NCBI GenBank assembly: GCA_002943765.1
Contig: PQWQ01000007.1
Location: forward strand, 250,501 to 314,500
Source: Psoroptes ovis
Taxonomy: Eukaryota; Arthropoda; Arachnida; Sarcoptiformes; Psoroptidae
Direction of reading: 5' to 3'
DNA: 64,000 bases
Shown here: positions 38,999 through 52,826 of the stretch, in pieces
How positions within the stretch are numbered: the stretch's first letter is position 1
How the letters are laid out: every line of letters starts with the position of its first letter
The notes under the pieces: generated by a model
Database searches by the model: none
The model's input: only the letters and a program-made list of their open reading frames with translations
Told to the model about the DNA's origin: nothing
Translations under genes and position numbers: made by a program

Positions 38999-41900
38999 TA
39001 TTTTTTACTTTTTATAAATTTTATTATTTCACATTTAAAATATATACAATTTTGTATCATACTACACCCAATATTTTTTCCATTTATTCATTTCATTCAT
39101 TCATTTATTCATTCATTTTCATTGCGGAAAATGAATTGTGCTTGAAAACAACAAATAATAAGCTTCGAATATTATTGAAAATATGAAATTAAACTAAATG
39201 AAAAATATTGAAATTTTATACAAATTTTTTTTTGGAAAAATTGAAATCGAATATTAATGCAAATTGCCTTTCATCAATAATAAAACAAATAATGGTTTAG
39301 TCTGGCTTAGTTTTTCTGTATTTCAATGGCATAAGCTATAGTGTGATAACCCTTTTCATTTATTTCATTTCGAATTATTTTAAATTATCATTGAATAATA
39401 ATTTCCAAATTTTCAAATTCTCGCGCTTATTTCATTTGAACAATCGTGTTAATTTTTTTCCAGAATTTTTTTTTAATATTTCCAAACATTCGAATAGGGG
39501 CCATCATCATCATCATCATCATCATCAGTGGTAGTTTTGCTGAGCTGAAAAACAATGAAAAATATTCAGAGAAATAAAATAAAATAAACGATATTTTATT
39601 CGATGTTACCAAAGAGATAACCAAGCTCTGTAATAGACAGTTTGTAATGCATATAAAATATATCAGAATAACGAATAAATAAATAAATAATCATTGATAA
39701 TTTGTTTCATTTCATTGAATTTTCATTCCATTCGACTATCGAATAAAGTTGAATATCGAATGAAATGAGAGAATTTAAGCAAAAAAAAAATTGAAAATCT
39801 CAAATATCTTTCTCGGTTGGCAAGAAATTTGATTTTTTATTTTTTTCCAATCGCGAGGCTATAGATCGAAATAGACGGTATAAATGTGTGTGTGTGTGTG
39901 TGCATGTGTCATCAAGTTTCGATTGATTATTTTGAATATTTTCATTTTCATATTTTCATATTTATTTTCCGATGGTTAAAAATTAACAATTTTCAATTAT
40001 TTTTTTACGGCAAATTTTCCATATATTTGTTTGCTCGCATCTATTAAGAACCAATTCATCATTCGATTTTGTCATGATTATATGCATATATTTTACATTT
40101 CTGTGGGTAGATTTCATTATTTTGCCAATACACTTTGAAGATTGATACGATTTTAATCGGTTTTCATCAGCCTGAATAGAAAATTTGAATGATTAAATAA
40201 TTTTTCCCTCGATATGAGACCCCATTTCTCAGCCTGTCGACAAAATTATTGAAAACAAAAAAATACTGTTAAGGGTTATACATGTGTGTATGTTTCAAAT
40301 TTTTCGATCTAATCGATCGATTTTGATTCGATTCGATTTTTTTTTTATTTTTATTTCACTTAGTTTGATCAAATATGTAAAATATAAAAAATCGATTGAA
40401 ATTGATCGTAATCAAAGTCCCCAAAATCAAAATCCCCGAGAACACGCATTGACACACATGGTTCGTTCATCATTAGAAATTGTATGTGACAAGGTTCTCA
40501 CACAGCAAAATTTCAAATCAGCATTTATGCAAACACACACACACACACACGCATATTTTCAATAATCAATTTCAATTTTTGTTGATCAATGACTAACTGA
40601 AATTTGCATTGATTTTTTAATAATAACGATTATTATTATTATTTTTTGATTAATCAATGAAAAGTTTCTTCTATTCGCCTTAATTCAAATCAAACAACAC
40701 GTGTGTGTTAGTTTCAACCCTTTTAAATGAGAAAAAAATTATCATTGAAATTCGTTATGAAATACGTGCAAAGCTAAACATGCAAATTGAATGAGACAGT
40801 TTTCATTTTAATTTTTCATTATTGAAAATTAATAAAACTTTTCCACCCTTTTGCTTTCACATAACAATATCGATTTATTATTTTCAGGAATTGATTTCGG
40901 AACATTCGAAATCAATTCAACTCTTTCATTTCATTTTTTCTGTCAAGTTTGGTGCAAATATGCATCATTCATTGGGCCCGAAAAAATTATGGATTTATGT
41001 CATTGAAAAGTCATTAATATATGGTATAATCCTTTTTATTTCTCATTTATTGGCAAATGAAAAGGGTACAAGGGTTAGAAAACTAATATTTTACTATTTG
41101 AGAATACACTTGAAAATTTTCGATTAACCAAAATGAATGAACCATGAACCAAACGGTTACCAAACAAAATTTTTCAATTGCACTTTTAAATTGAAATATT
41201 GTATGGAATTGTGTGTTGTATGTATGTATGTTTGATGATGATTATGATGAATGACATTGACACGAGGTCGTCACTGTGTTCTACTGTTAAATGTTAAAGG
41301 GTTGTGAATAAATATACATTTTTATCGGGGTTTTGATGGATTTGAAATTTTTCAAAAATTTTTAATTCTCCATTTTCCCAATATTTTCAATCAAAAATAG
41401 CCTTGTGAATATCAAAATATTTGGAATCTTCTGATTTTTTTTAATATTTTTGAAATGTCAAATTCAAAATTGAAAAAAATATGAATAACATTTGATGTTT
41501 TAATCATCGAAAATCATCATCACGGGTAGCATGAATATATTTGAATTGAAAATACAGATATTTGAATTATGAGTAATGTTGAAAGCTAAATGAAAATATA
41601 TTAGTTTGTTATCAATATAATACATATATTGAATGTGAATAATGATAATTGAAATATAATCAAAATATTGAAATATGTAAAGGGTTATAAGCTGCTGTTT
41701 CTATGGCTAAAATTCATCAAATAAACATGTGCATATATTTTTAAAAATTTATTAATTTTGATAGATCGATTTACAATCGATTTTTTTTTAATTAAATATC
41801 ACCATATGAAAATATATAGATTTGGACTGTGACTGGATTTGATGCAATCTTCTTGAATTGAAAAATATTGAAACCCTTTCGATCATCATATCTCGATTGA

Positions 41901-42484
41901 TTTTGCTCAAACCATGGATTTGATAAAGGTATAAATCAAAATTATCAATTTTTCTCGATGAAATTTCCACACTTGGAATCTTGATCGGGGAGTAGCAAAA
42001 ACATATGCGAACAGGAGAAATTGAAATCAATTTATTGCATCCAATCCGAAATAATAATTGAACCCGAATCGGGTAATAATTATGCTTTAAAATCATTTTT
42101 TGCATCCATATATTTCAATTGATTTTTATGATTATTTTCTTTCATAGGGAACCATTCGGTTCGTTTGTCTGTCACATATTTAATGCTACGTTCGTTCATC
42201 ATTAAATCTACTGAAAACTGATGATTATCGATCCATGATTTGCAAATAATAATGAAAATGAAAATTCATTTATTGAATTATCAATAATGAATTAATATAT
42301 ATGAACATATATGTGAAATGAATGAATGCTTTCACATATTAATATAAAACAAAGTACAAATTCAAAAAAATATAAATGAAATTGAACAAATTTTTGTTCA
42401 AATCGATTCAACATTCGAAAAATTTGTTTGAATTGAATGTGAATATATTGAATTCAATACATATATTTTATGTATATTAATCTA

Positions 42485-42566
42485 TCAGGTTGTCCGATAA
42501 GTTTTTGCCGATTTTCTCATGATTCCCTACGATATAATCGGCGAAAACTTTTCGGACAACCCTAAT
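42485..42566 (+). mobile_element. MITE subfamily A (forward)
   Basis: Ends are TCAGGTTGTCCGATAAGTTT and AACTTTTCGGACAACCCTAA. The loop ATGATTCCCTACGATATAAT is nearly identical to that of the copy at 34102. Confidence 0.85.
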
Positions 42567-43533
42567 AATTTGCACTAATAATAATTTCAAAATTTAAATG
42601 ATTGAAATCCTTTTTTTTGCAGAAAAAAAAACATTTTTACTAATGACAAAATTCGATTGAAAATGGAAATTGAAAAATTTGCAATTTTTTAAATGATGGA
42701 AAAAAATATATTAAACTCTGTCAACCCCACAGTAGTAGAATGTTTTGCCTTAAAATGCTGCATACGAAATATTCGCACATGAATCAATATGATGCAGCAG
42801 CAGCAGCAGCAAAATAATAATCAAATCGAATCGAATCGAAATCATTTCGATCAATTAAATGCACGCATATATATTTTATTTTATTCAAATTTTTTGTACA
42901 TTTCATTTCAAAAAATGGACGAATTTCGATTTTCTTGTTTCATTTGCTAGGGATTCAAAATTAGTTTTCAAGCATCATTCATTTAATATATATGCTTTCA
43001 AATTTATATATATCACATATTGGAAATATAATTTTTAATTTGTGATTTATTTTAAAATCGAAAGAGTTTGAAAAATCGATTTCAAATAAAATTCGATTCT
43101 TTTTCGGATTCGTATTCGATCGAATTCACATATTCTTTAGTCTTTGGATGGAAAAATTCGAAAAAATTCAAAAAAAATCTAAAATTTTTGTTCAATCATC
43201 GTACCATTCATTGATCATCATCATGTGATTATATATGCTAAAATTCAATGTGTGTTTGAGTCTGTGAAATTATAAAATATATAATGAATATCGGAGCACA
43301 AAGATTCATTAACAAACGATGATAATAATGATGATAATCAGTATGAAATCAATTGAAAATTCAAATGGAAGAATCGAATGAGAACGATGATCAAATGAAT
43401 TTTGTATTGAAAATATTGAATATTGTTAATGATTTCAATTCGATTCCAAAGCACACATATGATTCTAATCAAATAATTCTCAATTTTTTAAAATTTTCAA
43501 TTGCGCCAAATCGAAATTGAATTTTGAATAAAT

Positions 43534-43552
43534 TATCTATCTATCTATCTAT
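43534..43552. repeat. ATCT tetranucleotide repeat
   Basis: Four to five tandem ATCT units on the plus strand. A shorter similar run lies near 49339. Confidence 0.8.
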
Positions 43553-46183
43553 ATACTTCGATTTAATTCGTATTGATATGCGAATTAAAACAAAACGAAA
43601 ATCGAACTAAAATTCAATTGGAATTTCAGAATATTTGCTTCATTTCCAGGGGTTCGATTCATGGCATTCATTTGCAAATGAAAATGGACGCAATAATTGA
43701 TGATAATAATTTGATCATAGAAATTTTACATTTGGAGAATTGGAAAAATTATATTCACATTCATTTAAAATATATAGAAATATATGTGAATGATATATAT
43801 TTTTTTCCAATATTTTTGAATTGAATAATGCAAATTTTTCCATCGATGATCAATTCAAATATATTCAATGGATCCGATTGATTTTGTATGATAATAATTA
43901 TTTCAACCAAAAATCATTAACAGTTATGATTAGCATCCATTCAGGGCATCAGTTTCATTTCAAATATTCATTTTTTTAGGCTTTATTCCTTATGAGTTTT
44001 CAATTGAATTTCTATTTCGATTGATTTTTGTATTTGAAATTGGTGATTTTTACTAATATTTTTCCCAATATCTTTGACTTTGAATATGAATTGATTGGCA
44101 ATTTTGAATTTTACTGTATTATTTTTCTTTTTCGTCTCTCGCACCTTAGTCATTCAAGAAATTTTTGATTTCCTTTTGATTTTTGTTGTATTTAAGCAGC
44201 AAAACATTTTTCAATAAATTTTTTAGTTCGAATATTGTTTTAATTGTTTGTGTTTTCTCGTGAAAAATTGTATTACATTGTATTTAAAAATTTTCAATTT
44301 TTAATTTTTGAAAGTTTCAAATGTTTATTTAAAATGATCCATGAATTTGTGCATTTAAATCTTCAAGAATTTCTCTGTTTTGTGAAATAATTCCATGTGC
44401 AAAATGTGTATTTTTATTATTCCAAAATTATTTTGGCGGTGAAAAACATTTATTTGAAATCATCGTACAAATTTCGTCCTACAGATCGCGCATCTCGTCT
44501 GATTTGTGAAAATTTTTTTTAAAAAACTATAACCATTGATTTTAAAATTGAAATTGATTTTCTGACATTTATTTTCAAACAAAAAAAAAACTGTGTAAAC
44601 CCTTCAACGCAAATGATAAATTACATCGAACAACATTTGAATCAACGTTTAAATCAAATTTCGATCCACAAAAAATCATCGTATATTCCATATCGGATAT
44701 GGTAAGTAGAACCTTTTTTATTTTTCAATCATTATTTCAATCACAAACAACACAAAAAAATCTGATAAATCAATCTGAAAATTGAATTTACCACAAAATA
44801 TTTGAGCAAAAATAGAATTTTTGAATCAATCAAATCAAATCAAGACCAAAATCGAATCAAATTCTACTGATTTGATATATGTGTTACGATATTTCGATTT
44901 GTTGATTTCCTGATTATTTTTCGAAAATATTCAAAAAATTTGATAGCTTTGATGTATGCATACACACTTAAGGCTTAATGTTTGTAATGTTTTCTTATGT
45001 ATTTTCGTCAAATTTTGTCAAGTTTTTGACTGAATTTATCCTGTTCGAAATCATTTTGATATAATGATATGAATCGATTTATTTTGAATTTTTTTATTAT
45101 TCCATTGTTCAAAATTTACATCGCCATAATTGAATCGAACCGCAAACAAACTAGACAAGCATCGATGACAAGAAAAGGATTTTTTGGTTTTGTTTTTGTT
45201 ATCGCGATTCAATTACATTTTACGAAATTTCGAATAGATTACACTATGTCAACATGGTTTCAAAATTCATTGAACAATGATGCTTGATTTTCATGTATTC
45301 TTGACAACTTTGCTTGTTTACTTTGATTCTTGAATTTTTCTATTTCTCGATTGTTCGTTTGTTTATTATTTGGGTAAATAATATAAGAATAATCTTCGAT
45401 GTTGTATTTGAAAGGAATCAAAATGATTTTGATTTTTGGTTATTTGATTTGTTCTCATTCGATCATTTGTAATAATTTTTTGATATATTTGTTCATCTTC
45501 GTCATCAACAACAGCCAACGACAATACCCCAATCTTATTTTTTGATGTCATCATCATTATCATGTACATGATGATGATTACATTATGATTAGCTCTTTGA
45601 TGAGAATAGCTTGAGAATTGATTCAATCAAACAAAACAAATTCAATCAAACACAATATATCATTTGATATAATTTGATACATTTTATTTTATTTATTTTT
45701 TTGATGTTTTTGATGCAAATAATATCATATTTTCGATGCAAATTATTGGTTATTTATTTATCTATCTATTTCCATGATTTTATTTCCCTACTTGTCATCA
45801 TCATTGTTTGTTTGTGGGTACATCTCTGGCATATTCAATTGTGTGAATAGTGGTGGATGAACGAGAAAGATAGATAGAAAAAATTCAATAAAATTCAATC
45901 ATAATGCAAAATTGAAAGCAAAAATCAGTGTAATTGTGAATTGAAATCTTGTCATTTTGGTACGAAACAGAATTTATTTAGTATAAAATTACAAATCAAA
46001 TTTTGAATTTCCGAAATTCTTGATCGAACTCTAGTCCAATGTGAATTTAATTATTCGAATGCGCCAATGTGTCTTGATTGAATTCATTCGGAGATTTTCA
46101 GTTAATTATTTGTTGAGTTTTCAATTGAGATTCATCTATGGACAAATTATTATTGAAGAAAATTAATAATCTTAAAATTATTA

Positions 46184-46263
46184 TTAGATTGTCCGATAAG
46201 TTCTTGCCGATTTTCTCATGATTACCTACGATATAATCAGTAAAAACTTTTTGGACAACTTAA
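46184..46263 (+). mobile_element. MITE subfamily A (forward)
   Basis: Ends are TTAGATTGTCCGATAAGTTC and AACTTTTTGGACAACTTAA. The loop CATGATTACCTACGATATAA is in forward orientation. Confidence 0.85.
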
Positions 46264-46736
46264 TAATTTTTTTTTCACATTTTCAAGCATGTATTCAAGT
46301 GAAAATAAAAATAAAAAAGATGTATGACATTCGTAAAATCGTAGATTTTTCGATGTTTTATTCCATGTCAAAATATTCACCAAAAACATTGCCGAACTAA
46401 CACAAAAAAATTGAAAATTGTTTCAATACATTTCAATACAATTGTAATAGTGATAATTTGTTTTTTTGTTTTGTTTGAATTGTCCGAATTTTTTGTATTT
46501 TCATTGTACATCTATTACACCAGCAAATGTACGATATCTCCAAATCAAAATCTCACTAGTCAATTTGTGAATTCACTGTTGTTGTTGTTTGTTGTCTATT
46601 AAATCAACATTAACATTTGATTTTTTTTCCAAAAATTGGAGATAATACAAAATAATACAGAAATTCACGCTTGATTCATTCAAAGTTTTTGTATTTTAAT
46701 TTTGTAGAAATTCAAATAGAAACGAGAATTTCAATG

Positions 46737-46787
46737 AATCAATGAATTCACAGAATCAATGAATTCACAGAATCAATGAATTCACAC
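46737..46787. repeat. 17-bp tandem repeat, three copies
   Basis: The unit AATCAATGAATTCACAG is repeated three times; the last copy ends CAC instead of CAG. Each unit contains an EcoRI-type GAATTC palindrome. Confidence 0.85.
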
Positions 46788-47937
46788 ACATAGATTATTC
46801 TTTTACATTTTGTTTGTTTATTGAATTTTTATTATTTCGATGTGTGTGTACGCTGTGAATTCACATATCGATATAATAATTGAATTTTTTTATTTTTTGC
46901 AGCCAAACAAATGGTGATTTTTATATTATTTTATGTTCAAAGCATAATTCTATGATCTCTAAACAAGATGATGATTCTTCTTCATGATGAAATTCTTTCA
47001 ATTGAAAGAATTAAGCTCGAAACAGAATTACGAATCAGTGTGTACAATAGCCTAGAGATCATCAAAATAGAAAAAGAGAGAATAATCAAAATAATTGATA
47101 ATGTCAAATGATGCAAAAATTTGTGTCTATTGTTGTTGTTGTTGTATTTGTTTGTTTGTGTATGATTATTGAACAACAACAACAGCAACATACTTGACTA
47201 ATTCAAGCACTGAAACATTTTTGAATTATCATTTGATTTTGATCTGATAATTTTGATATTTTCACATTTTGTCATTGATTATTTAAAGTTGATCATCCAC
47301 ACACACACACAAACATAATCATTATCGCTAGTCGTTGTTCGTATAAACAACAACAATAATGAACAGAGATTATAGATTTCGATGTATAATCTATGCTTGT
47401 TTTGATTATTATGTAAAATGTAAATAACAAACAAACAAAAATAATGATAAGGATCAAAAAATATTTGGAAAAATTATTGCATACACCATAATACATTTGA
47501 TGCTTTTGTTTCTGTGTTATTTCGATTTGAATTGAATTTATCTGCATGCATTTCTATTGAATTGATATTTTTGTCTTTTATGTATGATCAATATGTTATT
47601 ATTATTATTATTACTATTATATAATATAATCATTTATTGTCGCCATTCGTCGATCAACAACAAACAAACAAACAAACATCAATAATGGTCCATCTAGCAG
47701 CTAGTGATCCAAAAATTTTGCAATTTTCAAATTCAATTTTTTGCTTTTGGAAAATATTCATAGAAAATCATAGATATTCTTTGTAAGAATTGTCGAATAG
47801 AAATAGTCTGATTCGAAATTATTATTTTCATTTTTCGAATTTTAAAATATTTTTTTATTTGAGAAATATTAATAATAATAATCATATTCACAAAAATTAT
47901 AATCATTTTTTGAAAATGTTTATTGCCATTGTATCTA

Positions 47938-48018
47938 TTAGATTGTCCGAAAAGTTCTTGCCGATTATTCAATTATTTTCTACGATATAACCGACAAAAA
48001 CTTTCAGGACAACCTAAT
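47938..48018 (+). mobile_element. MITE subfamily A (forward)
   Basis: Ends are TTAGATTGTCCGAAAAGTTC and AACTTTCAGGACAACCTAA. The loop CAATTATTTTCTACGATATA resembles the copy at 32778. Confidence 0.85.
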
Positions 48019-50433
48019 ATCTAAATTTTTATTTGAACTCAAATATTTTCAAAGATTTTTTCCAATTATAGTCATTGTGTCATTGTTAAAGTTCATCTAT
48101 ATTCTATATTGAATTCAAACAGAAACATTAATGATTGTATAAATAAAATCAATAATGATCCATAATAACTACGAATAGTAAATAATGATGATGATGATGA
48201 TGATGATAGTAACAATAACAATAATAATAATGTTTAGACAATTGATCGAATTTGAAATTTCAAAAATCAATACATACACACAATTCTTCTATTCTTGATT
48301 CTATAAACCGGTAAACTCAATATGTTGTCTGACAATTTTATTTTTTAGTTCTTTTGGATCAAAATCATTTCACATTTCAAATAACCCTCACAAATATCAT
48401 CATTATCATGGATCATCATTCATATGGGTCATTCGATCATTTTCCTTTTATTTTATGGCTGAAAATAAAATATTTTAAAATTTCTCTGGCCCAAAGAATA
48501 TTTGAGGGTGAAAAAAAAATTTGATTCGGTTTCCATTTTCAAAAAATATAGTTTAAAATTACATAATTTATCATTTCATCTTTGATTCACACACACAATC
48601 CCGATGAATAGAGTGATTTTCCATTGATGATGATAGTGTTGATGTCTCTCTGGCGAAATGATATTGTATATGTCGGTCGGTCGACAACCATTGAATTTTC
48701 AATTTTCAATTTCAATTTTTTTGATTTTTTCATAAAAAATTTAAAGGCTGACCGAAATTTTTGAAAAAATAAAAATAAATTTTATTATTCTTTTTGAAAA
48801 TCCAAAAAAACTTATGGTCCAATGGATTATCATTATTATTATTTACTGCTAAATGTATTTAATGCTTTACACCAAATGATAATGATGATGGTGATGATGT
48901 GTGTGTGTGTGTTTGTGTGCAAGTGTCAAGTGTAAATTATTTATTTAACATTGAAATATAGAAATACTTTGACAATAAATAATAAAAAATATAATTTTCA
49001 CAAAAATGATTTAGATTCTTTCGATGATTTTCGGTTTTTTCATTGCTGTAGCTGCTGCTGCTGCTGATGTTCACACATTTGCTTGCTGATGTTCAATTGT
49101 TAATTTTAAAATGATTTTATTTCATTTTATTTTGTAAAAGAATAATACAAAATACATCGAAATCCATATGTTCTGTAATGATTCTTTGATGATGATATCA
49201 AGAATTGAATTATTTTTGAATTTTATTTTGTTGAATCGAAAATTCTATTCGATTCCATTATTTTTACCCAAAAAAATAAAATATAATTTATTGATGATGA
49301 TGTTTTCTTGATTGTTTGTCGTTACCATTACATAATTATCTATCTATCTGTCTGTGAATTGTCAACGAATGGGCATTGATATTTCATTTTATTTCAAATT
49401 TTTATTGTCATTTTCTCATCAGAAAATACTCGAGAAAAATTCTGAAAAATCATTGACAATTTTTTCTTTTTGATACGTACAATAGCGTGACAATAAGAAA
49501 TCTGCCAAATAAATTTCATAAATTTTATTTTTTCAAAATTTTCGAAAATTTCCAATTGAATCAAACAATGAGAATCGAATCTATTATTTTTCATTTTTAT
49601 TATAAATATTACACTTTTGAATTTTTGTTTTCTTGTTGAAAATAAATAAAATTGATAAATGTACTATTAGTACATGACAATAATAATAATAGCAACAATA
49701 AATTCTTCAATTTCAATTTGATTGTGTTTCATATGTGGTTTGCAATTTGTGTTTTTTTGATATGTCATTTATCGATTAGGTTCGTTTTTTTCCTCGCAGA
49801 ATAAATTTCACATTCAAATTATTTTGATATATTCATACAATCATAATGAACTTTGAAGGAATTTTTGACAAATTTTTCGCTCCAAAAAAAATATGAAAAT
49901 TATTTTCGATTTTGACATCCCTATTGACAGGATTCACTAAATGCATCTGAATGAATTCGTATCATTCAAAATGTATTCATAGACATTTTATTGTCGGTAA
50001 TAAATATTCATTTAAAATCATCATTGACATGTTAGAAGTAGTTATTGTAGTCAATGATTGACATTAGTTCTTGTATTTATGGTAACGGCTATCTTTCCGT
50101 CTCATATTATCGAATTTACAGATGGTATATTATGGTTGAATTTATTGCAAAAATTTATGTGAAGTAGTTTGTCTCAAAATTCATAATATAACGGCTTGAA
50201 ATTTCCATATGCATCATATTTTACAGGCACACATGGTGCTAAATAATGTATTTTCAATGAAAGCTAATGTATTTTTTATGAAAATGCTTGGTTTATAATG
50301 TATTTCAATGGAAGTACATCTAACATTAGATTTTTGAATAATCAACGGCAGTTTACATAAATTTTTATTGACTCCCGGCATCAAATCGACTTCTCGATCA
50401 CTATTAGAGCCTGCATATAATAAATCCATTTTT

Positions 50434-50585
50434 GACGTAGTAATACGTCCTATTGTTTTTTGTGTTTGACAAATACCGGCGCCTCATGACAAAAGCTTTT
50501 ATTTCTGTTTTAAGAATGCCGGTAACGTAGTAGTACGTCCAAAATGTATACAGTTGAAAAATGCCGCTGACGTATTATTACGTTA
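50434..50585. repeat. Three ACGTA-NTA-NTACGT palindromes
   Basis: Near-palindromes GACGTAGTAATACGTC (50434-50449), TAACGTAGTAGTACGTC (50523-50539) and TGACGTATTATTACGTTA (50568-50585) occur within 152 bp. The last two are preceded by TGCCGGT or TGCCGCT, and a related CCGGCGCC lies between the first two. Such clusters of similar short palindromes are typical of subterminal regions of DNA transposons. No transposase is recognisable, although a short frame reading MDLLYAGSNSDREVDLMPG starts at 50429 on the minus strand, just beside the cluster. Confidence 0.6.
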
Positions 50586-52290
50586 AAAATCACTCAATTT
50601 GTGGCCAAATTTAACGTCGATAGCCATTGATTTTCGGTCAATGATGAATTTGAAAATGAAATGTAAATGCCAAAGGTGGAATTTTTTCAAATTAATTTTG
50701 TTTCGAAAATTACGATTGAAAAATATACGATATTTTTTCCTCTGTTGATTATAATTTTATTGATTGTTATTTCTATTATTATTATTATTAATATTGTTTT
50801 TTTGATTATTAATGAACCGGTAATTAGTAATTAGATACCTATGTTATATTGTATTGAGTCATATGCAACACACATGTATCTTGTTTTGATTAGTTTTTTA
50901 TGAATGATTTTACTAATCAAGAAAATCAAGCAATTAATTAAAGTCACACACCGCCTTTGACTATGATCATGTGCCATTGACTTATCAATAGACACCTCGA
51001 TCGCCATCATAAACAATGAATTATAAAAATTAAAATAAATGAAATGCTTTTGCACGATTATAGTTATTTGAACAACAGAGAAACAATGTTGTTGTTGGTT
51101 ACTATGTATGAATTCGCTTTGATTGAATTAATTTTTTTGTATTATTTTGAAGAGTAAAATACATCTTTGAACATATACGACACACCAAATAGAAATAATG
51201 ATTGAATAAATCATTTTTTTTTTGTTGAATTTCATTCATACAAATAATTATTATGATAATGATCGCGAGACTATATGGATTTTTTCATAATGTTTTCAAA
51301 TTGATAATCAAAAAATCTTTGATTGAATATAATCTTTGATTTTAAGATCTTAGACTTTCAGATCTCTGAGATCAATGTAAGAAATGTAATTATTTTGAAG
51401 AAGAAAAAAAATATTAATTTAATCAATAAAACTTTATCTTCTTCCATTTAATTAATTCAATCATAATCATCATTTTTTTGGTTGATGAAAAATTATAATC
51501 TAAATTGATCATCATCGTTTGCCCTGCTATTTGGGCCAAATTATTTAGAAATAATTTGGACGCTCCTTAGAAAAATTAAGGATTTTTTTAAGGAAAATTT
51601 TGATTTCAACTGCTAGTAGATGGAGTGTGGAGTCCATTTTTTGAATTTTTTTAAAATTTGAAATTCAATTCAAATTTCAAATCATCATTTTTCAAGAAAG
51701 ATAAATGGTAAATCGATACACTTTCGAAATGGAAAAAAATTTATGGAAAATTTATTTTGACATTTGTTGCTTTTTTCATTTGAAATTCTTGAAATAATAT
51801 TTTTTTCGAATGTCAATTTGATGATGATGATGATTCAAATTGAATGTGATTGACAAATCAAAAGCAAAAATTCAAGAATTTGCCATTTGTCTAAACGATG
51901 ATGACGGCAAATGGCATATATGCAAGAACTGTCACACACATATGCTTTGAAATATGTTTGAATAATAATTATTTTTCTATTTATTTATTTTATACACTCA
52001 CACACATTCATTCAAACATTCGAACAATATTTCAATTCTAATAAAGTGCTGAATAAAGTGAAAAAATTGAAAATTAAAATTGTCAAAATATATTTTTTCA
52101 AATCTTTGAATTTTTAACGAAGAAGAAATATAAGAATTTATTATTATTGATTTTTTTTTCGTTGAAATTTCAGAAATTTTCAAAAAACAATAAATAGAAA
52201 TACATACATCAAAACTGTTTTTATGGTGATGGTGAATACATATATAGCAGCAACAGCAGCAGTGAAATGTCATCAATTTTACTTTATTTA

Positions 52291-52371
52291 CTAGGTTGTC
52301 CGAAAAGTTTTTGCCGGTTATATCGTAGAAAATCATTGGAAAATCGGCAAGAACTTTTCGGACAACCCAAT
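52291..52371 (-). mobile_element. MITE subfamily A (reverse)
   Basis: Ends are CTAGGTTGTCCGAAAAGTTT and GAACTTTTCGGACAACCCAA. The loop TATATCGTAGAAAATCATTG is in reverse orientation. Confidence 0.85.
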
Positions 52372-52745
52372 AGTTTATTTAGTTTGAGCATAGTTTACTT
52401 ATTGATATTTTTATTATTATTTATAATTTATTTTTAGTTCAAAAATGAACCGAAATTTTTTTTTGAATTTCAATGTGTGCCAATATATTCAATTTTTTTG
52501 CCATTTTTCCTGCTAATATTTTATTTATTAATTTAGATTTATGGATTTTTTTTTCGTATTTTTGCTTTGAAAAGTCGTAAAGAATTTTTTTTCTTAAAAA
52601 TTTCTTGATTTGTTGAAATAAGAAAATAAATAAATGAATAAATATTTCAATAATGCTGCATACAAGTTGATAGAATTTTCGATTTTTGCATTTTCCAAAT
52701 ATGATTGAAATGGAAATGTATTGAATTGAATTGAATGCATTGATA

Positions 52746-52826
52746 CTGGGTTGTCCGAAAAGTTTTTGTCAATTTTCAAATGTTTTTCAATGTGGAAATC
52801 GACAAAAACTTTTAGGACAACCTAAT
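52746..52826. mobile_element. MITE subfamily A, diverged loop
   Basis: Ends are CTGGGTTGTCCGAAAAGTTT and AAAACTTTTAGGACAACCTAA-like. The arms TTGTCAATTT and AAATCGACAA pair, but the loop lacks the ACGATATA segment, so orientation is unclear. Confidence 0.8.

Larger units (their letters stand above)
44613..46987 (+). other. Possible small two-exon gene
   Basis: An ATG at 44613 opens MINYIEQHLNQRLNQISIHK plus nine more residues and runs to an optimal donor, G|GTAAGT, at 44701/44702. A strong acceptor (TTTTTTATTTTTTGCAG) at 46902 joins in matching phase to QTNGDFYIILCSKHNSMISK and DDDSSS-type residues, with TGA at 46985-46987. The joined product would be 57 residues with a 2201-bp intron. The signals are good, but no family is recognised and both exons are short enough to be chance. 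Confidence 0.15.

Noticed and set aside
43640..43670. GGTTCGATTC, a tRNA T-loop-like sequence
   Set aside because: No matching acceptor stem or anticodon arm could be found around it.
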